Below are positions 1 to 9,479 of a stretch of 21,691 nt of DNA, piece after piece. Positions within the stretch are counted from its first letter, which is position 1. Every line of letters begins with the position of its first letter. The stretch is taken from positions 1-21,691 of the forward strand of contig CAKUGW010000049.1 of the NCBI GenBank assembly GCA_934654805.1, read 5' to 3'. A program made the translations under genes and the position numbers. Below the pieces are notes generated by a model that was given only the letters and a program-made list of their open reading frames with translations, was not told the origin of the DNA and made no database searches. This DNA is from an uncultured Kiritimatiellota bacterium (GTDB lineage: Bacteria; Verrucomicrobiota; Kiritimatiellia; RFP12; UBA1067).

Positions 1-665
1 ACGTGCGTCAGCAATTTCACGCTCCCGCCAAGCCCCAGCGCCGCCATCAGATACCAGCCGATTGAGGAGTAGTCGAGGCAGAAGGCCTTCCACTTGAAGC
101 CCTTCATCTGCCGGCCGGACTCCGTCAGGCAGGCGGACGCCGTCCAGTCGGGATGCTCGTTCTTCAGGAACCACGCGAGGCGATAGCGGTAGATCGCCAC
201 GATGCCGGGGAAGAACAGGAGCAGCGACCACAGCATGACCTTCAGGTTCATGAGGACGAGAAGCCCCGTCACCTCGAACGGCCGCGAAAAGCCCCCGAAG
301 GCGTCCGCGAACCAGCGGTTGTCGTCGTTCGCCTGGGCCTTCAGCAATGTGCCCATGAACCCGTAGGCCATGATCGCGGCGAAGACGTAGGCGATGAACG
401 TCTGGAACAGGAAGCCGCCCACCATCCACCCGTACGCCTTGAGCGTCGGCAGCGTATAGCCGAGCCCCGCCTGCCAGGCCTGAATCTTGCGCCCCGCAAA
501 CTCGCCAAGCGAATCAATCGCGAGCGCGGCGAACGCGGACGAGACAAGGCCATTGACAAAGCCCATGACGAACTGGAGGGCAAACCCGACCGCCAGGAGT
601 CGTCCAAACCACCTGCCTTTCAGAATCGCCCACGCCTCACGGCGCATCTCCCTACAACTTTTCAT
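1..665 (-). CDS. DUF975 family integral membrane protein (C-terminus cut by window edge)
   Basis: The frame starts with ATG at 665 and stays open for 221 codons to the left edge, so the C-terminus is missing. An AAGGA ribosome-binding site lies 8 nt upstream of the start. Hydrophobic segments are visible at about residues 21-50, 79-108, 131-163 and 201-219. The DUF975 hallmarks are present: a basic N-terminus (residues 1-20, with R..A...L.GRW), the PGIVAIYRYRLAWF stretch around residue 153, and a SGRQMKGFKWKAF motif followed by SIGW around residues 183-204. DUF975 proteins are poorly characterised inner-membrane proteins of about 220-280 residues, and I do not assign a substrate. The gene is divergent from mfd across a 123-bp spacer that holds promoters for both. 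Confidence 0.8.
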   Translation of the reverse strand, partial: MKSCREMRREAWAILKGRWFGRLLAVGFALQFVMGFVNGLVSSAFAALAIDSLGEFAGRKIQAWQAGLGYTLPTLKAYGWMVGGFLFQTFIAYVFAAIMAYGFMGTLLKAQANDDNRWFADAFGGFSRPFEVTGLLVLMNLKVMLWSLLLFFPGIVAIYRYRLAWFLKNEHPDWTASACLTESGRQMKGFKWKAFCLDYSSIGWYLMAALGLGGSVKLLTH

Positions 666-695
666 GGCGCATTTCCTTTTGTTTTCTTCCTGATC

Positions 696-739
696 GATTT
701 CTTGCGACTCTATTTCTGATTTCTTACGGCTCAATCTCT
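696..739. repeat. Imperfect 22-bp tandem repeat in the leader of the DUF975 gene
   Basis: Units at 696-717 and 718-739 agree at 18 of 22 positions; both start GATTTCTT. They lie between the predicted transcription start (about 744) and start codon (665) of the minus-strand DUF975 gene, so they would be in its 5' UTR. They could be a binding site or a simple duplication. Confidence 0.6.
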
Positions 740-753
740 TGCGACGAGAGATT
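733..753. repeat. 7-bp inverted repeat overlapping the DUF975 -10 region
   Basis: AATCTCT at 733-739 and AGAGATT at 747-753 are perfect inverted repeats separated by TGCGACG. The right arm runs into the -10 hexamer (751-756) of the minus-strand promoter, and the dyad spans the predicted start site. This placement fits an operator better than an RNA hairpin. No regulator is assigned. Confidence 0.45.
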
Positions 754-759
754 ATATCA
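751..759 (-). promoter_or_regulatory. Extended -10 promoter of the DUF975 gene
   Basis: On the minus strand the sequence reads TGATATAAT: an extended TG motif, one spacer base and a perfect TATAAT at 756-751. No convincing -35 box was seen at 16-18 bp. The predicted start is near 744, giving a leader of about 78 nt. Confidence 0.6.
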
Positions 760-766
760 AATTTTG

Positions 767-775
767 TGCTATACT
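767..775 (+). promoter_or_regulatory. Extended -10 promoter of mfd
   Basis: TGCTATACT at 767-775 is an extended -10 with one mismatch in the hexamer (770-775). There is no clear -35 box. Thirteen nt separate the hexamer from the mfd ATG at 789, so transcription would start near 782 with a leader of only about 7 nt and no room for a normal Shine-Dalgarno sequence. It is back-to-back with the DUF975 promoter. Confidence 0.55.
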
Positions 776-788
776 ATGCGGCACTTGC

Positions 789-3700
789 ATGAAAGAGGCT
801 CTCGACCTTTTCGCGTCGCTGTTCCGTCCCGAGGGGCCTGTCCCCACGGGTCAAAGGGGGCCTGTCCCCACAACTCCGGGGCCTGTCCCCACGATTTCGG
901 GGTCTGTCCCCACGATTTCGCTTCCCTCGCTCACGGGATCGGCCGACGCATTCCTCGCCGCGACCCTCGCCCGCCCTGCGCGTCTCGTCCTCGCCGTCAC
1001 GCCCGGCCTGCCCGAAGCCGACCGCCTCGTCGATGACCTCCGCATCCTCGCCCAACCCGACGCCCCCCTTGGGGACAGGCCCCCGGACAACCGTGGGGAC
1101 AGGCCCCCGGAGAATGGGGACAGGCCCTCCACGACGCATTCAAATCAGCTGCGAATTCTCGAATTTCCACCACTTATCGACAACGACAAGGGGGCGTTCG
1201 GTCTCCGGCTGAAGACACTTTCGGCGCTCAAGGCCTGGGGTCTGTCCCCGTATCCCTGTGTCGTCGTCGCCTCGTCCACCGCCCTTTCGACACCCCTTCC
1301 CTTGGGGTCTGTCCCCAGCCTCGTCTTGAAGGAAGAGGGGAAAAGGAGGAAGGAAGAAGAGGCGGGAATCGTGGGGACAGGCCCCGTGGGGAAGGGCAAG
1401 CATGTGGGGACAGGCCCCGGAGTTGTGGGGACAGGCCCCGGAGAAGAGGGCGATAAGAGGCTGAATTTGAGCGAAATCGCCGAAAAGCTCGCCGAAATCG
1501 GTTATGCGCGGACACCGCAGGTCGAACAGGAGGGCGATTTCTCCGTGCGCGGCGGCATTGTTGACGTCTGGAGTCCCGGCGACGAGTTCCCCGTGCGCGC
1601 CGAGTTCTTCGGCGACGACCTCGAAAGCCTCCGCACCTTCAACCCCGCGACGCAGACCTCAATTGCGCGCATTGACGAAGCCGAAATCCTGCCGATTCGG
1701 GAAGACGGGAAGGAAGAGGAAGAAGGAAAAGGGAAGAAGGAAGAAGGAAAAGGGAAGAAAGGAGAGAGAAGCGGGAAGAAGGGAGAAGGAAGTGCGGAAG
1801 CTGCTACCCTTCTTGATCTCCTGCCGCCAGGCGCAACGGTTCTTGCGCTGGAGCACAACGCCTATTCGCTTGAGACGGTTTTAAGCGGCCATCCTGTCGT
1901 CTTCACCGGCGATCCGCCGCCGGCGGGCGTGCCGACCTACGACTTCGCCACGGCGCCCCTGCCGGGCTTCGCCGAACTCGGCGCGGACGAGGCGCATCAT
2001 CCCGAGCTCTTCGACGCCGCGCGCAAGCGCCTCGACCAGCACCTCGCCGCCGCCGAAAGACGTGGCGCGACCGTCGTCCGCCTCGACGACCTCTCCGGCG
2101 GCTTCGAGATCGGCAGCCTCGTCGTCGTGACGAAAGCCGACCGCGTCTTCGCCAAGCGCAAGATCCACGTCCGCACGAACGCCGCCGTCGTCCAGGGTCC
2201 GCGCCTCAACGACTTCGAGGACCTGGAGCCCGGCGAATGCGTCGTCCACGTCGACTACGGCGTCGGCCGCTACATCGGCTCTTCCGAAATCCTCCTCGAC
2301 GGCAAGCGAAGCGAGGTCTTCACGATCGAATACGCGGACGGCGCGAAGCTGCACGTGCCCGCCGCGCACGCGCACCTGCTCTCGCGCTACGTCGGCGTCA
2401 AGGGCGAGGCCGTGCACCTGCACCGCCTTGACGGCAAGCGGTGGGAAAAGGACAGGAAAGACGCGCAGAAGGCCGTCACCGACCTTGCCGCCGCCCTGCT
2501 GGAGACGCAGGCGAAGCGCGAGACGGCGCCGGGCTTCGCCTACGACGTCCACTGCGACGGACGAGACGCCTTCGACGCGGCCTTCCCCTACGAGGAGACG
2601 CCCGACCAGGCCGCCGCCATCGCCGCCGTGGACGCCGACCTCGCCGCGCGCAAGCCGATGGACCGCCTCATCTGCGGCGACGCCGGCTACGGCAAGACGG
2701 AAGTCGCGATGCGCGCGGCGTTCGTCGCGGCGATGAACGGCAAGCAGGTCGCCGTCCTCGCGCCGACGACCGTCCTCGCCGAGCAGCACTTCGAGACGTT
2801 CACCTCGCGCTTCGACGGCACGCCCATCCGCATCGAGTCCGTCTCGCGCTTCCAGACGTCCGGCACGCACAGGGGCACGTTCCAGCGGCTCGCGACCGGG
2901 GCCTGCGACATCGTGATCGGCACGCACGCGATCCTCACCTCGAAGATCTGCTTCCGGGACCTCGGCCTCATCATCATCGACGAGGAGCAGCGCTTCGGCG
3001 TGCGCCACAAGGAGTTCCTGAAGCGGCTGCGCGCGACGGCGGACATCCTGACGCTCTCCGCGACGCCGATTCCGCGCACGCTCTACCTCTCGATGACCGG
3101 CGCGCGCGACCTCTCGCTGCTGCGGTCGCCGCCGCGCGAGCGCGTCGCCGTCGAGACGCGCATCGTGCGCGATGCGGACGAGACTGTCCGCGCGGCCGTC
3201 GAAGCCGAGGTCGCGCGCGGCGGACAGGTCTACTTCCTGCACAACCGCGTGATGTCCATCGGCAAGGTCGAGCGGCGGCTGAAGGCCCTGTGCCCGAAGG
3301 CGCGCATCGTCGTCGCGCACGGGCAGATGGACACGCAGACGCTCGCGAAGAAGATGCGCGACTTCGAGCGCGGCGCCTACGACATCCTCCTCTCGACGAC
3401 GATCATCGAGTCCGGCATCGACATCCCGCGCGCGAACACGATCCTCGTCGACCAGGCGGACACGTTCGGCATGGCCGACCTCTACCAGCTGCGCGGGCGC
3501 GTCGGGCGCGCCGCGCGGCAGGGATTCGCCTACTTTCTCCTGCCGCCGTCCGGCGACATCGACTCGGACGCGCGGGAGCGTCTCGCGGCGCTCAAGCGGC
3601 ACGGCGGCCTCGGCAGCGGATTCAACCTCGCCGTGCGCGACCTGGAGCTGCGCGGCGCGGGCAACCTGCTCGGCGCCCAGCAGTCGGGGCACATCGCCGC

Positions 3701-4151
3701 GATCGGCTTCGGCCTCTACTGCCAGATGCTCCGGCGCACGATCGCGCAGATGAAAGGCGAGAAGGTGAAGGCGATCGTCGACGTGAAACTCAACCTCGAC
3801 TTCGCGAACCCGCGCCTGCCCTACGACTACATCGAGGAGGACGTGCAGCGGCTCTCGCTCATGAAGCGCTTCGCCGAGGCGCAGGACGTCCGCGTCGTCA
3901 GCGCCCTCGCCGCCGAAATGAAAGACCGCTTCGGACCCCTGCCGCCCGAAGCCGAGGAGTTCGTCCGCATCTCGAAGCTGCGCGTCCTCTGCGCGAACGC
4001 GGGCTACGGGCACATCGACGTCAAAGGCACGCGAGCCGTCTTCTACAAAGACGGCTCGCGCGACATCGCTTTCGTCCACGACCTCCGGGGCAAGACCGCA
4101 GAGGCTAAACTCGGCGACCTGATCAGAACCCTGCGTTCGCGATCACCATGA
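789..4151 (+). CDS. mfd: Transcription-repair coupling factor Mfd with repeat-derived insertions
   Basis: This DNA translocase (1120 aa) displaces stalled RNA polymerase and recruits UvrA in transcription-coupled nucleotide excision repair. The N-terminal UvrB-like module is recognisable in pieces, including GGIVDVWSPGDEFPVRAEFF at about 255-274. The RNA-polymerase-interacting domain is near 477-540 (EPGECVVHVDYGVGRYIG). The translocase has Walker A GDAGYGKTE (630-638), DEEQRF (731-736), SATPIPRT (757-764) and QLRGRVGRA (900-908). A TRCF C-terminal domain follows. Total length is near the E. coli protein (1148 aa), yet the N-terminal third contains GPVPT/GTGP/GDRPP-type peptides from GGGGACAGGCCCC elements (residues ~15-42, 94-113, 149-177, 194-219) and Lys/Glu-rich stretches at 181-192 and 307-334. 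The catalytic core is free of them. ATG 789 is the first in-frame start after the promoter. The 3' end overlaps the convergent neighbour by 29 bp. Confidence 0.95.
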   Translation: MKEALDLFASLFRPEGPVPTGQRGPVPTTPGPVPTISGSVPTISLPSLTGSADAFLAATLARPARLVLAVTPGLPEADRLVDDLRILAQPDAPLGDRPPDNRGDRPPENGDRPSTTHSNQLRILEFPPLIDNDKGAFGLRLKTLSALKAWGLSPYPCVVVASSTALSTPLPLGSVPSLVLKEEGKRRKEEEAGIVGTGPVGKGKHVGTGPGVVGTGPGEEGDKRLNLSEIAEKLAEIGYARTPQVEQEGDFSVRGGIVDVWSPGDEFPVRAEFFGDDLESLRTFNPATQTSIARIDEAEILPIREDGKEEEEGKGKKEEGKGKKGERSGKKGEGSAEAATLLDLLPPGATVLALEHNAYSLETVLSGHPVVFTGDPPPAGVPTYDFATAPLPGFAELGADEAHHPELFDAARKRLDQHLAAAERRGATVVRLDDLSGGFEIGSLVVVTKADRVFAKRKIHVRTNAAVVQGPRLNDFEDLEPGECVVHVDYGVGRYIGSSEILLDGKRSEVFTIEYADGAKLHVPAAHAHLLSRYVGVKGEAVHLHRLDGKRWEKDRKDAQKAVTDLAAALLETQAKRETAPGFAYDVHCDGRDAFDAAFPYEETPDQAAAIAAVDADLAARKPMDRLICGDAGYGKTEVAMRAAFVAAMNGKQVAVLAPTTVLAEQHFETFTSRFDGTPIRIESVSRFQTSGTHRGTFQRLATGACDIVIGTHAILTSKICFRDLGLIIIDEEQRFGVRHKEFLKRLRATADILTLSATPIPRTLYLSMTGARDLSLLRSPPRERVAVETRIVRDADETVRAAVEAEVARGGQVYFLHNRVMSIGKVERRLKALCPKARIVVAHGQMDTQTLAKKMRDFERGAYDILLSTTIIESGIDIPRANTILVDQADTFGMADLYQLRGRVGRAARQGFAYFLLPPSGDIDSDARERLAALKRHGGLGSGFNLAVRDLELRGAGNLLGAQQSGHIAAIGFGLYCQMLRRTIAQMKGEKVKAIVDVKLNLDFANPRLPYDYIEEDVQRLSLMKRFAEAQDVRVVSALAAEMKDRFGPLPPEAEEFVRISKLRVLCANAGYGHIDVKGTRAVFYKDGSRDIAFVHDLRGKTAEAKLGDLIRTLRSRSP
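833..911 (+). repeat. REP-like element cluster 1: four forward GGGGCCTGTCCCC copies in mfd
   Basis: Copies lie at 833-845, 857-869, 878-890 and 899-911; the last has T for C at position 5. Start-to-start spacings are 24, 21 and 21 bp, all multiples of three, so each copy is read in the same frame as GPVPT or GSVPT. Every copy is followed by A. The ends GGGG/CCCC are self-complementary, giving a tiny imperfect palindrome. Confidence 0.9.
1071..1128 (-). repeat. REP-like element cluster 2: three reverse copies in mfd
   Basis: GGGGACAGGCCCC, the reverse complement of cluster 1, lies at 1071-1083, 1095-1107 and 1116-1128; the last ends CCCT. Spacings are 24 and 21 bp. All three are read as GDRP(P/S). 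Each is preceded by T, so the conserved core is TGGGGACAGGCCCC. Confidence 0.9.
1237..1316 (+). repeat. REP-like element cluster 3: two forward GGGGTCTGTCCCC copies in mfd
   Basis: Copies lie at 1237-1249 and 1304-1316 and both carry the T variant at position 5. They are 67 bp apart, not a multiple of three, so the first is read as GLSP and the second as GSVPS. This is the only cluster whose members use different reading frames. Confidence 0.9.
1328..1362 (+). repeat. 35-nt pure purine tract in mfd
   Basis: Only A and G occur over 35 nt. It encodes a Lys/Glu/Arg-rich segment (about residues 181-192) and lies between element clusters 3 and 4. It shares the GGAAGAAG-type motif with the longer tract at 1707. 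Confidence 0.8.
1373..1439 (-). repeat. REP-like element cluster 4: three reverse copies in mfd
   Basis: Perfect GGGGACAGGCCCC copies lie at 1373-1385, 1406-1418 and 1427-1439, each preceded by GT. Spacings are 33 and 21 bp, so all three are read as VGTGP. The last two belong to a 21-bp tandem duplication (1404-1424 and 1425-1445) that differs only in its final two bases. Confidence 0.9.
1707..1792 (+). repeat. Long polypurine tract in mfd encoding a Lys/Glu/Gly linker
   Basis: Bases 1707-1771 are uninterrupted purines (65 nt). One C at 1772 is followed by 20 more purines to 1792. The tract is built from short imperfect repeats such as GGAAGAAGGAAAAGGGAA. It encodes a highly charged linker at about residues 307-334, between the UvrB-like N-terminal module and the next domain. 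Long homopurine tracts can form triplex (H-DNA) structures. Confidence 0.85.
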
Positions 4152-4736
4152 TCGGCAGCTTCGACTCGCAGATGAGGTTCAGGAGCCCGACCTGGAGGCC
4201 GTTCAGCCGCTGCGTCGCGTTGACGACGCCGAGCTGGAAGCCCGTCAGGTCGTCCGCCAGGTTGAAGACGCCGAGCTGGAAGCCCGTGAAGTTCAGCGAG
4301 GCGTTCAGCGCACCGGCCGCCCAGCCCGTGAAGTCAGACTGGTTGGCGTTCGCGACCGCGAACTGGACGCCGAGCGAATCCGCGTTGTTCCAGTTGAGCG
4401 CGGCGACCTGGACGCCCGTAAAGGTCATGTCGACCGTCGCCAGGGCCACCTGAAGCCCGGTCGCCGAGAAGTGCGCCAAGCCGACCGCCGCCAACTGGAC
4501 GCCGACAAGGTTTTCCTGCGCGCCCACGAACGAGACATCCAGGCCCACGACCTCCGCATGCGCCCCGTAGAAGCCGCCGAGGCGCAGCCCATAGACGTCG
4601 CTGTGCGCAAACGGAATCTGGACCGGTGCGCAAAGTCCAAGCCCGATGGGCGACCATGCCCACTCGCCATCGTCGGCGCGGACAGCGTTCACGAGGCAAA
4701 GCGCGGACGCGAGCGCCGCGGCGATCAGGGACTTCT

Positions 4737-4740
<4 letters not shown>
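4123..4740 (-). CDS. Secreted LA_2272-type surface-repeat protein
   Basis: This 205-residue protein has a clear Sec signal peptide (KK, hydrophobic core, cleavage probably after VRA at residue 22). The rest is a run of imperfect repeats of about 15-18 residues with the pattern F-T-G-x-Q-x-G-x-x-N, clearest at about 100-190. The protein ends in a conserved-looking LPIMVIANAGF. This resembles the LA_2272 family of surface-repeat proteins, which are predicted beta-rich and outer-membrane or surface located; their function is unknown. The start ATG overlaps the gyrA stop (ATGA), and an AGGAG lies 8 nt upstream inside gyrA, so translation is probably coupled to gyrA. Its 3' end overlaps the end of mfd by 29 bp on the opposite strand. 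Confidence 0.75.
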
Positions 4741-7391
<2,651 letters not shown>

Positions 7392-7399
7392 AGGCGTGT

Positions 7400-7408
7400 A
7401 TTATAGCA
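7400..7408 (-). promoter_or_regulatory. gyrA: Extended -10 promoter of gyrA
   Basis: The minus strand reads TGCTATAAT with the hexamer at 7405-7400. Only eight bases (ACACGCCT) separate it from the ATG at 7391, so the start site should fall at or next to the A of ATG. No -35 box is visible; that position is inside an alternating CG tract. Confidence 0.65.
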
Positions 7409-7421
7409 TTTTCTTCACGTT

Positions 7422-7449
7422 TACGCGCGCGCGTGTGCGCGCATACGCA
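7422..7449. other. 28-bp alternating pyrimidine-purine tract upstream of gyrA (potential Z-DNA)
   Basis: Bases alternate strictly pyrimidine-purine for 28 nt, from T7422 to A7449, mostly as CG steps with a few TG/CA/TA steps. It covers about -23 to -50 relative to the gyrA hexamer, where a -35 element would be. Such tracts are the classic substrate for supercoil-driven Z-DNA formation. Confidence 0.7.
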
Positions 7450-7520
7450 ATTCTTCTTGAAGGATGCAGGGCAAGAACGCGCAGTTTCGGCCCCGTCCAT
7501 GACACGGCGCGGCGACGGAA

Positions 7521-7529
7521 TGGTATAAT
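7521..7529 (+). promoter_or_regulatory. Extended -10 promoter of the ferredoxin-nitroreductase gene
   Basis: TGGTATAAT with a perfect hexamer at 7524-7529. A weak ATGACA (7499-7504) could act as -35 but the spacing of 19 is long. The predicted start is near 7536, giving a leader of about 60 nt, which contains a possible short hairpin (CGGCGG/CTGCCG). Confidence 0.6.
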
Positions 7530-7595
7530 GTGCGGACGAGGCACGGCGGATTCGACTGCCGCGCCTTGGGGAAAACGGAGAAAGCGAGGTGATTC

Positions 7596-8420
7596 ATGAG
7601 CCTGTTTGAACTCGACAAGACGAATTGCGTCCGCTGCGGCGCGTGTGTGCGCGACTGCGCGTTTGGCGCGTTGAAGACCGATGCGGACGGCTATCCGTTC
7701 ATCAAGGACGAGAAGCGGTGCATGCGCTGCCAGCACTGCTTCGCCGTCTGCCCGAAGGGCGCCATCACCTTCGACGGCTGTCGCGCCGCCGATTCGATCG
7801 CGACGGCGGGGCTGACGCTGCCGTCGGCGGAAGCCGTCGAGAACTGGCTGCAAGTCCGTCGCTCCGTCCGGCGGTTTCAGGAGGCCGACGTCGACCCGGC
7901 GACGCTTGACCGCATCCTCCGCCTGCTCGGCAATGTGCCGACTGGCTGCAACGCCCGCGCGCTCACGTTCATCTGCCATCCGACGCGCCAATCGACGGAT
8001 GCCTTTCGCCAGCGGTTCATCCACGCGGTGGAGGAGCATCGCGACGGCACGAAGCTCCTGCCGCGATGGCTGGCGGTTCCGGCGATCAAGCTGCGGCAAG
8101 GCAAGGCGGACATCTTCTTCCGGGGCGCGCCGGGGCTGCTGATCATCACGTCCGACGAGACGGACAAGGCCGTGACGACGCCCCGCGAAGACCTTGCGGC
8201 GGCCTGCACCTACTTCGAGATGCTGGCCAACGCGCATGGCCTCGCCACCTGCTGGTGCGGATTCCTCCAGCTCGCGCAGAAGGAGATCCCCGAACTGCTC
8301 GAGAAGACGTCGGGCATCCGGCGGACGACGCCGTTCTGCGCCATGCTCTTCGGCCTCCCGGCGGTCACGTATCCGCGCGGCGTTCAGCGCGCGGACTACG
8401 CGAAGGTCGTCTACGCCTGA
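7596..8420 (+). CDS. 2[4Fe-4S] ferredoxin-nitroreductase fusion protein
   Basis: This 274-residue protein joins two modules. Residues 1-60 form a bacterial ferredoxin with two CxxCxxCxxxC motifs (Cys 11/14/17/21 and 42/45/48/52, the second ending CP), typical for two [4Fe-4S] clusters. From about residue 84 an FMN-binding nitroreductase domain begins with VRRSVRRFQEADV and continues to the C-terminus. Such fusions are common in strict anaerobes and are presumed to pass electrons from ferredoxin clusters to flavin; the physiological substrate is unknown. ATG 7596 is preceded by GAGG at a spacing of 6 nt. The gene is divergent from gyrA and ends 12 nt short of the convergent unknown gene at 8433. 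Confidence 0.9.
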   Translation: MSLFELDKTNCVRCGACVRDCAFGALKTDADGYPFIKDEKRCMRCQHCFAVCPKGAITFDGCRAADSIATAGLTLPSAEAVENWLQVRRSVRRFQEADVDPATLDRILRLLGNVPTGCNARALTFICHPTRQSTDAFRQRFIHAVEEHRDGTKLLPRWLAVPAIKLRQGKADIFFRGAPGLLIITSDETDKAVTTPREDLAAACTYFEMLANAHGLATCWCGFLQLAQKEIPELLEKTSGIRRTTPFCAMLFGLPAVTYPRGVQRADYAKVVYA

Positions 8421-8432
8421 CGGAGGGCCGCT

Positions 8433-9479
8433 TCACGTGATCGCCTTCACGGCCTTTTCGTCGAAGAAAACCTCGGTGCTGCAGTCGACGTCGAACGTCG
8501 GCTGCATGCCGTAGGGGCCGCCGGACGTCAGCACGGGCGCCGCGCCCTTCAGCCGTGTAAGGGTTCGGGACTGCTTCGGCTCGACCTTGCGGATCGCCCG
8601 CTCGAACGCCGCCGTCGAGGTACAGACCCAGTTGCGAACGCGCGAGAGGACATCCATCGGACGCACAAACTTCTCCAGATGGTGCCACAGGTTGCCGTTG
8701 TACTCGAACGCATGCGGCTTCTTGTAGGTCGTCAGGAACTTCTCGTCCCCGTCATCGTAGACCGGCCAAGCATAAAGCTGCTCGATCGCGATGCCCTGCC
8801 GCGCGAGACGCGCAATCATGAACGCAAAGCGAACATCATCCTTGATGCTCCAGTTCCGACGTCGAGGATCATCCTTGTGATAAAACCGATAACCGATATC
8901 GTCATTGATCTGCTCGATCCGCGTCGGAATCCACCATGAACGGTAGCGTTCGGCGAAGTCGATGGGCCGCCATTCCCGAAGGAAGAAGGCCTCGGCATCA
9001 ATTCGGTCGCCGTCGGCGTCCAGCAGAAACTTGACCTCCTCCGAAAGCTTCCCGTCCGGAAGGACGTACGGCGGATTGGACGCGTCCTTCATGACGCACA
9101 CATAGGACGGACGGTCTTCCTCGTAGGATTGAATCGTCGGATAGCCGTGTTCACGGAGCCATTTGGCGGGATTCTTGCCCAGCGGCGTCTGCTCGCCCCG
9201 TTGGCGGCAATAGCATTGAACTACGCCATCGCCCAGGTCATACTGCTTCAGATAGGCTTCCGTCGCGCGCAGCGTCAGCTTCTCGCCCCGCTCGTCCCGG
9301 ACGTACTGCAGAGTGGAATCCGGCTCGCTCGCCGGACGGTTAAAGAGGTAGAACGAATCCCGAAATCCGTAGGGAAAGGCGTACATCCCGTAGCGGCAGG
9401 GCGGCAAGTGGTCGCTCTCGCCCGTGTTCCAGGTCGGGTGGTCGTACGCCTTGAGCACGCCATAGCGAATGAATTTCAT
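8433..9479 (-). CDS. Unrecognised protein, second gene of the Sel1 cassette
   Basis: I do not recognise this family. The product is about 348 residues, soluble, with no signal peptide or membrane segment, and rich in Trp, Tyr, Arg and Asp. Striking stretches are HLPPCRYGMYAFPYGFRDSF near the N-terminus, SWWIPTRIEQINDDIGYRFY in the middle and FEYNGNLWHHLEKFV in the C-terminal half; conserved-looking His, Arg, Tyr and Asp residues suggest an enzyme. The start at ATG 9479 is preferred over ATG 9494: it overlaps the Sel1 gene's stop (ATGA) and has GGAG 9 nt upstream, while 9494 has no ribosome-binding site. The coupled Sel1 partner suggests the two act together. An ADP-ribosyltransferase-like fold is one idea from the N-terminal pattern, but it is untested and weak. 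Confidence 0.7.
   Translation of the reverse strand: MKFIRYGVLKAYDHPTWNTGESDHLPPCRYGMYAFPYGFRDSFYLFNRPASEPDSTLQYVRDERGEKLTLRATEAYLKQYDLGDGVVQCYCRQRGEQTPLGKNPAKWLREHGYPTIQSYEEDRPSYVCVMKDASNPPYVLPDGKLSEEVKFLLDADGDRIDAEAFFLREWRPIDFAERYRSWWIPTRIEQINDDIGYRFYHKDDPRRRNWSIKDDVRFAFMIARLARQGIAIEQLYAWPVYDDGDEKFLTTYKKPHAFEYNGNLWHHLEKFVRPMDVLSRVRNWVCTSTAAFERAIRKVEPKQSRTLTRLKGAAPVLTSGGPYGMQPTFDVDCSTEVFFDEKAVKAIT

Noticed and set aside
153..719. 188-codon plus-strand open frame near the left edge
   Set aside because: The minus strand of the same region encodes a DUF975 membrane protein with its signature motifs and a proper promoter and ribosome-binding site; the plus frame is its shadow.
833..1439. CRISPR array or direct-repeat array
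   Set aside because: Repeats are only 13 bp, occur in both orientations, have spacings of 21-121 bp and lie inside the intact mfd reading frame; there are no cas genes.
1881..4079. 732-codon open frame antisense to mfd, and a 555-codon frame on the same strand as mfd (2441-4108)
   Set aside because: Both are composition shadows of the mfd gene, which has all its motifs in one continuous frame.
4123..4151. Frameshift or assembly error at the mfd end
   Set aside because: A 29-bp convergent overlap is compatible with intact C-termini on both strands; both proteins end plausibly.
7536..7595. Riboswitch in the leader of the ferredoxin-nitroreductase gene
   Set aside because: Only about 60 nt with one possible 6-bp stem; no known riboswitch core was recognised.
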